Below, in pieces: positions 12,401 through 24,400 of a stretch of 64,000 bases of DNA. Origin of the DNA: Jackrogersella multiformis (lineage: Eukaryota > Ascomycota > Sordariomycetes > Xylariales > Hypoxylaceae); NCBI GenBank assembly GCA_902806575.1, contig CADCXD010000001.1, positions 1,116,001-1,180,000 of the forward strand. Reading direction: 5' to 3'. How positions within the stretch are numbered: the first letter of the stretch is position 1; every line of letters begins with the position of its first letter. The position numbers were made by a program, and so were the translations under genes. Below the pieces are notes generated by a model. That model did no database searches, had not been told where the DNA came from, and was given only the letters and a program-made list of their open reading frames with translations.

Positions 12401-15400
12401 TGCGAGCTTTTCCCGTTCCAGTATTTCCTCTCCCAGTGAAGATTTTGGTTGTGGAGGTTCCTCTGTGCCAGTGGGCTCTTGTATCTGTGCATATTCTCCC
12501 GATTTAAAGGGTTCTTCTACTTGCGCAGTTTCTGTTGGTTGCAAAGCCTCTTCGGATTTTGGAGCATCTTCTTGTATAGATATAGCTTGCTCCTCGGAAG
12601 CGACGGTCTGAAGAATGTCATCGGAGGTCTCGCTCTGCACGGGTTCCTCTATCGAAGGGACAGATTCCTGCTCCTTGGGAGAGGGTGGAAGAATGCCCTT
12701 GGCTTGCTCTTCCGCCACCTGAGACACGACCTCCGGATGGGCGGCACTTTCGACAGGAGGCTCACTAGTAATAGCGATAGTTGTAACACCCTCTATGGGT
12801 ATCGGCTTTGGTACGTGGGCATTGGAATCTGGTGATGGCCCCCTAACAATTTTTTCATCAGTGACCTGGGCTGGCTGCTCCGTCGATAGACCCTCTTCAG
12901 TATGAGGAATACTATCTTGTATGTCCACAATTGGCATTTCGTCGGCGGATTTGGGCAGCAGTTCAGATGGGCCAGTTGCGAGATCCTCCTTGGCAATAAT
13001 AGTAGTATCTGCGACTACAGCAGGTGCGTCAGAAGGGCTGGGTACTAAAGACGATTCTGATGGCTGAGAAGCAACATCTGGCTCAGGCTCAGTTGGTGTC
13101 TGAGGCTCGGGCTCGAGCTCTGGGGTGCTTGTTCGCTTCTTTCTTTTGTCTTTCTTGCTTTTCTTGCTAGGTGTGACATTGGTGATGTCTCGATCCTTTG
13201 GGCTTTCCGACTCGGTTTGTTCGGGAGCCGACGTACCGGCAGCTAAGTCACCAGTGCTTTCAGCTTGCTCTTGCTGTGGGGTTAACTCATCTGCAAGGAG
13301 ACTTGTACTCTGCTTTTGCTTATCTTTATTGTCCTTCTTAGCAGGAACATCATCACTGACGTTCTCGTCTTTCACGCTTTCAGGTACCAGGGGTTCAGTC
13401 ACCATTGTCTCGCCCACATGAGGCTCAATTACAGACTCGGTTGTAGGCTCAGCCACTGGCTCAGCAACAGGCTCGGCCTCTAATTGAATTTGTTCTTCCC
13501 GTGGCTGCACGTCGTCGGAGTGACTAGCTTTTGCAGATCCAAGCTCGGTGATGTCTTCGTTCTTGGGGACTTGCTCGGGAGTGGGAGCGCCAGTCTCTAT
13601 CTGTTCAGTGGCACTCCCGATTTCTTTAGGTGCTTGGCTTTGCTCAACTTGGGGAACATCCTCAATAAGAGTACTGCCTCGCTTAGCTTTCTCGCCCTTT
13701 TTACCCTTCTTAGGTGAAACAAGACCAGTGGAATCTTCGTCTTTCAAGGCTTCCACGGGGGCTGAGATTCCCAATTCTGTTTGCTCATCCATAGTAAATG
13801 CAACCGGGTCGTCTTCAGCTTGCTGCTCTAGACTTTGCTGGTGCACCTCGGTATCCTCTGATGTTGTGAGCTTATCATCCTCGCCATCCTTGGTCTCTTC
13901 TACAGAAACCTTCTCGGGGATCTTGGACTCTAAATCTGGCTCGGCCTGTATCGACGAGGTCGGCTGGTTAGGGAAAGGCTCAACAGGATTTGGTGAGGGC
14001 TCTGCAACATCCTTAACCTCAACAGCGGGCTCATTATCGGGAACAGATACGGATATGTCTTGTGCAACTGCGCTTCCTGCAGGCTCGTCCGCTTTGTATG
14101 AAGTCGAAAGAGAAACATCATTGCTCGCTATGGGCATGACACTTTCTGTAGAACTCGTAGCTTCATGGACGACAGGTGTCTGTGCGCCTGAGACGGATTC
14201 TGAGATATCTTGGCTAGGTGTGGACACCGTATCGTCCAGGGCGGCCTGGCTACCACGCTTCTTCTTCTTCTTCTTATCCTTCTTGGATTTGGGCGTGGTC
14301 GGTGTCTCCAGAGCTTCCCTATCAATGACGGGCGGTTCAGAGGCAGGCACCTGTTCTAGTACCGCATTATCTATTGGACTGGCGACTTGTCCTACTTCCT
14401 CTTGGACGCTCGGACCTACGACCTTCTCGGTTGGAATGGTCTCCGGAACAGGCTCTATGACAGGTACATCGTCAACTGCCTTCTCGGTCCGAATGACTGG
14501 CTTCTGCTCAACATCTTGAGGCTGGACAGCCACATCCACAATATTCGGTACTTGTGACTCGGGCTCCTGCGTTGTTGGAACTAGGACTGATGTATCTGTT
14601 GTAGTCTCGGCGATTTCGGGAACAGACAGATTTGATTGGCCGGATAACTCATTCTCGGTTGGAAGTTGCTGTATCTCAGTCACTTCAGTTAGGGGCAAAT
14701 TCAAAGGCTCTGCATCCTGCAATTGACTAGTGTCACGAGCTGGTGATTGTGGTCGTTTGGGTGCAGGTTCCTCTGTCGGCAAAGTAGAAGGCTCAGGTGC
14801 GAGTTCAGGTTCGGGGTCTTGTGCTTGACTACCCTTTTTCTTCTTTTTCTTGTCCTTCTTGGCCTTCTTAGTCACAACGCTTTGCGAGTCATCTTCCTGC
14901 GGTGGTAGAGCCAATTCCTCTGGTTCAACAGTCATGGGAACATCTGGCGCGATCTGAACCGGCTCGATTTGATCCTGGGATATAGTCGACGGGAGCTCAA
15001 CCTGCTCTGATGAAGGGACCTCGGTCCTTGGTTCTTTCGCAGGCGTCGCTGTGCCTGATATGGAATCTAGTGTATCTTGACCTTTGCTTTTGCGCTTCTT
15101 TTTGTCTTTCTTGCTCTTCTTCGTAACCACCGAGGATTCTTCTGGAGCGGTAGAGGTTGCATCTTGAACTGTGGTAGTAGGCTTGGCTTGCGACTCGCTT
15201 GTAACGATTGGCTCTGTAAAGTCTTTCGATTGGTCATCTTCAATGATAGTAGGCGCAACTACTGTTGATTTATCGAGTTGTGGTGTCACTGAAACGCCGT
15301 CTTCTGTCTGTACTTCTGTGGGCTGTTCGGTCCCGTCCTGTGGGTAGGATACATTTGTGGTACCAGATTCCGTGGGGCGAGTATCCTGGCCTGGTGGAAC

Positions 15401-18400
15401 TTGTAATCCATCGTGCATAGTAAACTCCTGCACAATGACCGGCTCGACAGGGTTCTGGGTATTTATCCCTTGTAGTTCGGTCGGTATTACTTCAACCGAG
15501 GATTTTTGAACGTGATCAAACTTATCCTTGGGCGAAGTTTCCTCTAAAGACCGACCTTTGTAGTCATCAGCACCAACATCTACCGAATCCTCTGTCTCTT
15601 TCTGAGTAGATGGTTCTTCGGGCATCACAGAAACGCTGCTTTCTGTAGGCTCTAGCGTTCCCTCGGCAATAGGGGCTTCCGATTCTCGCTTAGACTCGAT
15701 ATCTTGAATAAGCCAATCCAACGGGTCTATTAGCTGATCCTCGGAGGGCTCATTTTCAGTCTTCAATGAATCATCAACATCTCCAAGTTGACCCTCAGGC
15801 TTCGACCAGAAGTCCGGCGGGGGCGGTATGCTAACAGATGCCCAGTCAGTGTTGAAGGCCGCGTGAGACGTGGGAAACTCGAGGGCTTCTTCTGTCGGGA
15901 CCTCCATTGGGCCCTGCTCGACCGGCTCGGCGAACTGGATACTTTGACGCCTCTCCTTGTTGTCCTCCTTGGACTCCTTTGTGCTAGTTAAAGTGACACC
16001 TAAATCAGAATCCTCCTTTTTGGTTTGTTCTGCCTCTTTAGAAATGGTATTTGGTTCAGCTGAAACCTCTGGGGCAATGATAGAAGATGCTGAAGTTTCT
16101 TCAGTGTTACCACGCGTTTGAGTTTGCTGCAATTGGCTTTTCTTTGATTTCTTGGATGCCGACCCTATGTCATCAGCAGTCTCATCTTGTGCCTCGTCCA
16201 CCTGTGTGTTGCCGGTGACGGTATCGACACCAATCGTAGGCTCAATCGGTGGGGCCGTTTCGTCATTTGCATTGCCCTGTGCATCCAAATCTTCTGATTT
16301 TTTGTGAGGAATATCGCTAGTGATAGGCTCGATTTGGGTAGATCCACGCTTCTTCTTCTTGTCCTTCTTCTTTTGCTTTTTGCTAGGTGTAGAGTCGGGT
16401 TCAGGAGCTTGGGCCTCTTCCAACTGGTTGCCAGCTGCCGGATTAGGTTCCAACGCGGGAATGTGAGAATCATCAATTATTCGTCTGCTATCAGCGTCTG
16501 TCTCCACCGTGACAGACTCTTCCACAGGATTCGAAGACTTGGGTTCGTCACCCAATGCGGGTGTATCTAAGGCTTGGCGGTTCTTCTTACCCTTCTTTTT
16601 AGACTTCTTGCTGGAATTATCTGCTTCAGGCAAGACATCATCACCTGTTGGTTCAGCCTGTTCTGTAACTGGCTCATGCACGATCTCTGCATCGGGTTGA
16701 GATTCAGTCGATAGCTCCTCTACTTTAGGCGGTTCTGGTTCATTTGCCAGGCCAATAGCATCGGAATTCTGATGGGTCTTTTCGCCTTTCTTAGATTTTG
16801 TACCAGTACTAATTACTTCAAGCAACAAGTTATCACCAGCTGGCTCGGTCGACTCCTGGCCAGGGTATTCTGGGACTTTAGAGATAATTAGAGGTTCATC
16901 TACAATGACTTCTGAAGGCGTCGTTTGAGGCGCTAGTTCCTGAGTAGTTTCAGTTTCTACCGCAGCGGGTTCCGAAGTATCATGGCGCTTCGCATTATTT
17001 TCCCCCTCCTTCCTGCTGCCGGATTCCTCTTGCGATAGAGCCATCTCCCGTGACTCCTCAACGACAGGTTCGTTAAGAAGACTCGATGGCTGGGATTCGT
17101 CGGTTACCACATTTAAGACTGATGGTCCCCCCGCCGCTTCAATTTGTTCGGATGACTTTTTCTTAGTCAAGTTGGAGTCGTAAAGTGGAGTTTCGGGTGG
17201 ATCGGACGATGCAGGAACCTGCTGCTCCCTGGCGTGTTCACCGCTTAGTAGCACGTTGGGCTGCAGCGATGATTCATCCACGTTGACGTTCTCCAATGAT
17301 TTTGAATCCTGCACGACAGGGCCTTGGGAGCTAGTCTCCATCAACGTGTGTTGTCTTTCGTGTTGCTGTTCATTTTTCAGGTCCTCGTTTAAAGTAGAAA
17401 CGTCTGCCGGCTCTTCAGATTTTACAGTTTCGCTGGGCATTTGAACTTCCTCAAAAACTAATTGCGATGTCGCGAGCGACTGCTCTTGTCCAAGACCCAA
17501 AGGAGGTGTAGGTTGGGGGTCATCGAGACTATAAGGCCTCGGTTCAGTTAACGTCGGCTCAACCGGTTCATTCGAAAAGGTGAGCTCTCGTGATGTTTGC
17601 TTGCCATCAGGGTTGATTTCGTCAAATTTCAGAGGCTCTTCTAGGGGCATTTCTTCGTTGATCGACTCATCTTTAGAAAGCGGAATTGGCTGGCGATTAG
17701 TTTCTTTGCGGTCAACCGAGACTTCTACGTCGCCTTCCGGAGGGCTGCCGAGTCCTTGGCTCCCAGTCTGTGGTGCTGCTTCAGCTTCCCGCACTGCTGG
17801 AGCAGACGGTTCTTCTACGGGAATAGGCTGGCTCTCCTGCTCTTGGGCAGGGCTTTGATTGCCCGCGGCTTCAGCCTCCGGCTCGGGTTCTGCAGTTTGC
17901 GTCTTCTTTCCCTTCTTCTTCTTAGACTTCTTCGGGGTGGAAGGGACCTCTTCAGGCAAACTAGGTTGGACATCACGCAACTCCTGGGGAATAACGACAT
18001 CAGGTTGATCTGGCTGCGCAGGGGGTTTGTCCAAGCTAAAATTTGACGTGTTCGCTACGACAGATTGATCTTGACTAAAAGCTTGAGATTCAATATGTGG
18101 CACGCCAGGTCCTTCTACATTGCTTTCCTGTGTCAACTGCTCCACTAGCCGTGCTGATTCACCCAAAGGTGTAGTAGGTTCACTCTGGTCGTTCTCTAGC
18201 GATTGCTGCTTCTTGCTCTTCTTCTTTTTCTTCTTATCTTTCTTTGAAGCGCTAGTAGAAGGTTCAAGGAACGAGACGGGTTGCTCAAGCTTCTCTTCCT
18301 CCGCGATAGTGGGGTCGTCCTTAGTAGGGGCCGGCTCTTGTTCAGCGACGATTGATTCCCGCTTAAGCATGCTCGACTCTGCCTCAGCTACAGGGATCTC

Positions 18401-21400
18401 TTTCTCAGTAACGGCCGGCTCTCTCTCAAGAACAGTTGGCTCTGGCTCAACGATTAGCTCAAGTTTGTCAGCAGGAGTTTCCGATTCAACGACAGTTGGC
18501 TCCATTTCAGCAGCAGCAACCTCCTTCTCGACATCAGTAGTCTGTAACTCAGTAATAGCTACTTCATTGATTTCTTGTTCGGCGGTGGTAGTCTCTGGCC
18601 CAATAATTGAAGGCTCTAGTTGAGGGACAACGATCTCTGATTTGAGAACAGCGGGATCTGTCCCAACTAAAGTAGCGTCCAGCTCGTTAATAGAAGGTTC
18701 GTTTTCAGTAGTAGTTGGTTCGGGTTGAATAGAAGCTGGTTCTGGCTCAGGCTCAGTTGTGTGGGCCTCCGTTTCAACTACAGGAGCTTTCTCCTTGACA
18801 TTAATCGATTCATCTTGGACCTCAGAGAGCTCGTCAGTAACAATAGGTTCTTCTTGACCAGGTGCTTCTTCGTTCAAGCTCGGTTGAACATAACTCGGCT
18901 CTTGAGAAATATTGTCACTTGGTTGATCGTCTTCAGTCAGCCGTGTATGGCTCTTGTCTAAGCCAGGATTTTGAGTGTCCGCGACGACTTGCTGATCTAA
19001 GTCAGGATCCACAACTTCAAGCTCGCGATTCTTGTTTTCCTTTGGCGAGATTGGGTTCGTGTCCTGTTGAACATCCGAAGTTTCAGGTTCGGGGTCTGGT
19101 GTAATAGTTATCCCTGTGGATAATTCCTCGTTAAGCTGCTCCTCGCGTGCTTCTAGGCTAGTGGGCCCAGGCGTCGGTGCTTCGGCAGCTGTGCTACCCT
19201 TTGCACCCTGTTCCTTAGCCGGATTATCTAGGTCATCCGGCGCTCGCCAAGGTCGAGATAGAAGTCCAGATCGCCAACTACTCGTCAATGAACTGAGCCA
19301 ACCCCCTTGATCCGAAGGGTGGGATGGTGGCGACGATTCTTGTTTGGAATACTCTATCTGCCTCGAGGACTGTGGCACATCTTCTTTAGAAGCTTCAAGT
19401 TTCTCGGTGATGGGAACTTGTTCAGAGGCACTCGTACTTGGGAGAGCTTCCTCTGGGACGGGAAGAACATCGACACTTGGTGAGACTTCTAATGTTAACT
19501 CTTCGACGTGGCTTAATTTCCTTTCTGGAACTTCGTCACTCTGACCCTCTAGTAATGGAGATGATATCTTCTCGTTGGGAAGAGTGGCTTCGATGTTACT
19601 CTGAGCAGTAGCTAAAGTATCAACCGACTTGGACATTTCTTCTTCAAGAACGACCTGTGCAATGGGGATATTCTTGTCTTGCGCTTCCAGGGAATCAACA
19701 AATTCGGTTTCCTGACTCGGATTACGGTTTGAAAGCGCAGTCGCAAGCTCCGACTCACTCGTAGTAGGCACTACCGTTTCTATGTCTGGAGTAACACTCT
19801 CTAGATTGCTTTTCCCAAGGGAATTTTCAACTGTCTCTCCTAAATCCATTCTCTCCTGAGTTGGTGCGAGTGTCGATGGGATCAGAGGGGTATGGATATC
19901 ACTAGGACCTTTAGTAAGGGGCGAGAGCTCGTCTGGACTATGAACTGTCAATGTGGATGCGGCAGACACAGGCATTGGAGGTAGCAATTCAGCATCTTCA
20001 GCGGCCTCCAAGATTGGCTGTTCAGGAACGGGTGCCAGATGGAAATCGTCTAATTCAAGATCTCGCAGGTGCGAGGACTCATTAGTTGGCTTGCTGGCTG
20101 TGCTATGGTCTGTGAATTTCGAGATCTCAGCGACATGCTTGACTTCTGATGCCGAGAAGGGTTCGTTAAATGTTGATACTGCTGGGGTGGCAAATGCACT
20201 CTCGCGCAACGATGGATTGTGGTCGGGAGACTCTGCAAGCAGACGTCTCAATGACTGCGAGCGGTGTTCACGTATTTCGGACTCGGAAGGTGATACATCC
20301 CGAAGTGGTGATTCTCTCTCGGGAGAACTCGATATATCGAAGGATCCGATCGATCCAATAGATCCCCTTGACGCCCTCTGGAGAAGAAGTAGGGGTTTAA
20401 ACTCCCGGGAGCCTTCCCAAGAAGTTGGGCGTGAACGGCTTTTAGATTCACTCCCGATTTCTGAATTTCCAACGATTGGTGAGACCGTCGGAGACGATCT
20501 TCCGTTGCTCGGCGTATGTCGATGTCCCAGGCGAAATTGGATGGGTATTGCGCTTTGGCTAGGTGTTTTTGGCCTGGTGGGAGTTTCGTGGGCACTACGA
20601 CGGCGAATATGAGAATGAATCTCACGTAAATGTCGTTCGAGCTCGGGTGTCTCAGGACGGCTCTCCGGCAGATCCGGGAAGTTGTCACCAAGCTCGGGAA
20701 CAGGAGACCCAGGGAGACTTGGAGGTAGAGGTAAAAGGTCGCCATACTGAGGATCTATGGCTGGTCGGATTTCCCGTGGGACAATCTCAGGGTCAATAAA
20801 CTCTGTTTCTAGTGGTAGTGTTGATTGTCTCTCAGGAGTGAAGGGAACAGTTTGGGCTTCCTCTTCTAACGGAGCATTGGTGGCATTTGAGCGGGACTCC
20901 TGTGATGTAGGAGTGATATCAACGCCCATCAAGCCGGCACCCGCGCCAAGGGTGCCGGCATTACCTAAAAAAGAATTCTTCTTGTCTTCCTCAGACTTAC
21001 GCGAGCGTTCCTTCTCCTCCGGTATCCCAATTGTAGATTTGAAGCGATCAAAGAAACTGGAGTTCCCGCTGCCCCTTTTATCCTTTTCTGACTTGGAGCT
21101 TTTACGATCCCTTCGGTCAGTGCTGCCTGGAGCAGATGACACTGATTTAGCATCGTCTGAAATGTCAAATCTTGATCGACTTTTACTTGGTGTGTGGTCG
21201 TCGTAGCGAGGAGGATCTGACATTATAGAGCTGACTTCACGATCTGAAACTTCGAATCGATCCTTTCCTCGATCGGGGGGCTCACTTTCATCAGGTTTGC
21301 CATCACCTTCGGGGAAGTCGCCAGCAGTGCTTCTTCTCTTCTTCTTCTTCTTACCCTTATTTGGAGAACTATCAACCCCTATATCAGAGGCCAGAGTCGA

Positions 21401-24400
21401 CCTTGATGGCGAATCATAAACTTCGCCATCCTGTTTCGACTGTTTCGAGTTTGACATGGAGGCTTCAGACAGGGCTGCGGGGCGAGAGACGGGCGTCGAA
21501 GGTAAATCATCAAAAGTAGTTGAATCGCGCATAGATTTTGTCTTCGAACTTTTCGGCGTGCCCAATTCCCCCTCCGTCGCAGCCGTCTCTTTGCTTTGCC
21601 AATCGTTGAAAGATTCGGTCATCTCCTTGGGGCTCTCCACAATATCGTCAGGGGGCTCCACACGCGATGAAGAGTCATAAGCCATTGAGTCTCGTTTAGA
21701 CTTCTTTGACTTCTTAGGCGTATCCCAGTCGACGCTTTGAAGGGGCGACGCCGCGAATTCGTCGTCGATAGTACCGCGCCTAATCATTTTGCTCCTTTTC
21801 AGCAATTCTTGATCGTCATCGGGAAAAGAAGTAGCATCGGGGTCGACAGCTCTCTTGCCAATTTCTGAAGATGCCTCCGAAGCTGGCGCAGATCTTGATG
21901 GTGAACCGTAAACTCCGCTATCACGTTTTGACTTCTTTTTGCCCTTCTTTGGCGTATCCCATTCTTCTTGAGTCGTGGGAATACTATCAGCATCGACTAC
22001 TCGGTAAGAGCTTTCCATCGAAAGTTCCGATACTGGAACCGACCTAGAAGAAGACCCGTATGCTCCGGAATCATGTCTAGACCTTCGGCTATTCTTCCTC
22101 GAAGGGTCCCATTCGTCATCAGGAGTTGAGAATAATTTGCTTTCAACAGGGTTTCTGGAGGTATCTTCTGATATCTGGGGCTTTGATGTGGATCTCGAGG
22201 GCGACTCGGAGATATCCTGATCGCGTCTAGATCCTCTCCTGCTCTTCTGAAAATCCCATCCATCATCAAACTGCACGGTCTTAGCGTCTTGTACATCCTG
22301 GAAAGCATTGACTGGAATGGTTATTTTTGGACGCTCTATAGTCTTAGCGTCTTGAAGGTCCTGGAAAGCGTCGGCTGAAATTATGACCTTAGAGCTCTCT
22401 GTGGAGTCAGGCTGCCTGGAGTCCCCTTGGACAACAATGGCCTTCTTCGACTTCTTCGACTTCTTCCTGAGCAGAGAATTCTCCTCGTCGGCAGCAGCGG
22501 CTCCCATGAACTCCGCCTCTAAATTCTGCTCCTTTCGGGATGCATCCTCTTCCAAGCTTTGAGCTCTTGCAGCTTTCTCGCGCCTCTTGCTCTCTTTGTT
22601 GCTGATTTTACCCGAAGATGCATCCCAGCTATCTTCTGGGATAGATCGTGAGGTACCCGTGGCCTTCCTGTTGTCGACAATAACCTCGGGCTTTTCAGAA
22701 CCGTCCCGTTCAATGGTCTTTTCCTGCTTACGCCGCTCTTTTTTATTGAGCTCGGAGAGAATTCGCGAGTTAGTATCACTAGATATATCTTTCTTGTCGG
22801 AGGGCGTCTCAGAGACTTCGCCAATAACAAAGCCATGCTCTTGACTATCTTGCGAGACACCTGGCCTTGAAGTATTAGATATTCCCAGATCAGTTACTGA
22901 CTCCACGAATGGTGTTCGGTATCCATCCGAGTCAGTTGAAGTAGGCGGCGAATCCCGTCTGTGAAAGCTCGCGTCATCGATAACAATATTAGGATCGAAG
23001 CCACTACCTGCAAGAGCCGCAGCTATATTGGCCGTGAAAACCGGGTCCTCGGCAAAAGTTCCTGGCATCTGAGCACTCCTTGGGCTAGGAGGTTTCGGGC
23101 CCGGGATGGGTGGACTATCATATGTGGTCTCGATTTGAGCCGAGGCTCGACGATTCGTCGACTTCTCTAGGTCTTTAGAGGCACGTCTATTTTTGGCGGT
23201 TTCCATAGCACGGTCTGAAATACTCGAAGATGGAGCTTCATCGCTAGCACCGCCGACAGCCGCTGCAATCATTCCCCAAGCACTCTTCTTCCGTGATCTT
23301 GGTGTCTTGGCAGGTATCACGACCTTGGCTCCCGAGTATGGGTCATCCTCTCTCTCCGGACTCTCCACGACATAGTGCTTTGTCTGATTTTCACCCCAGC
23401 TAACAGCTTTCGACGTTGGTGGTGATGCGGATGTCTCACCCTGAGGTTCAATCACCACGTCAGGAGTAGCCTTGGAAGTAGGCGTAACCACCTTCTTCGT
23501 AGGTTCATATGAAGACTCTTTCGCAAGCAGCTGTTCTTCTGGCATTGGAGATGGGACAGGTGTAGGTCGCACAATGTTAAGCATTGGCCGCTCGCGCTCA
23601 GCAGAAGGATCCCTTGTCACGAAAATAGAGGGTTGCGAGAGACCTTTGATATCGGGTACTCGAAAGCGAGAAAGCTCACTGGGATGTTGCAAGACATTAT
23701 CAATGCGGACATCAGCGTCAGGACCGTCATAGGGACTCTTCTTTTTCGGGTGGTCCATTTCCGGAGGTTGCACAATCTCGACGGCTTTCTGCTTATGTTC
23801 CTGCTTCCATTTGTCCACGACAGAAGACTCACCACTGGCGCGGGATCGTTCCTCTTCCTTCATTCTGCGCGCAAGTTCAGCTTCCCGGTAATACCGGTTG
23901 GCGTCTTCTAGGACAGTGTCTCTTTCACGCCTTGGGGAGTCGCCGCGGCGCGATCTATTCCTGGAACTGGCATCACCGCCTCGGCTATGGCTACGCCCAC
24001 GACGGTCCTCGGCAATTACCGCTGCGGTTGCGGCAGCAAACGCAGCTGCACTGACAGGGGCGGTCGCGTGCTCGGCAGCTTTGTAGATATCATGTGCATC
24101 ACGGAGTTCCCGTTCGTAGGAATCCTTTCGGCTGAGTCTTTCTTGAGGTCGTGTGTCGTCTTCCTGAATCTCGAACCGAGAGAAATCGGGTTCCCGATCT
24201 ACGGTAATGATGTTTGGCGTCAAGGGTCGTTTCGGTGTCGTGTAGAGGGGAGTTTGAAAGGCATCGTCAGCTACTTGAAATTGGAACGGGTCGACCGGTG
24301 CCTCTTGAGGCGGAAATCCCGGGCCCTGCAGAGGTTTGTAGTTTTGCGAATCAGAACGACTAGCGCGGTCTTTGTCCCGACGTTCGTCGCGATGCTCTTC

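Noticed and set aside
13548..14519. Long plus-strand open frame (over 300 codons) inside the giant gene
   Set aside because: It is the antisense of a Glu/Lys/Pro-rich frame: those codons read as Ser/Phe/Leu/Val on the other strand, which lowers stop frequency. No domain and no independent splice or promoter signals are seen.
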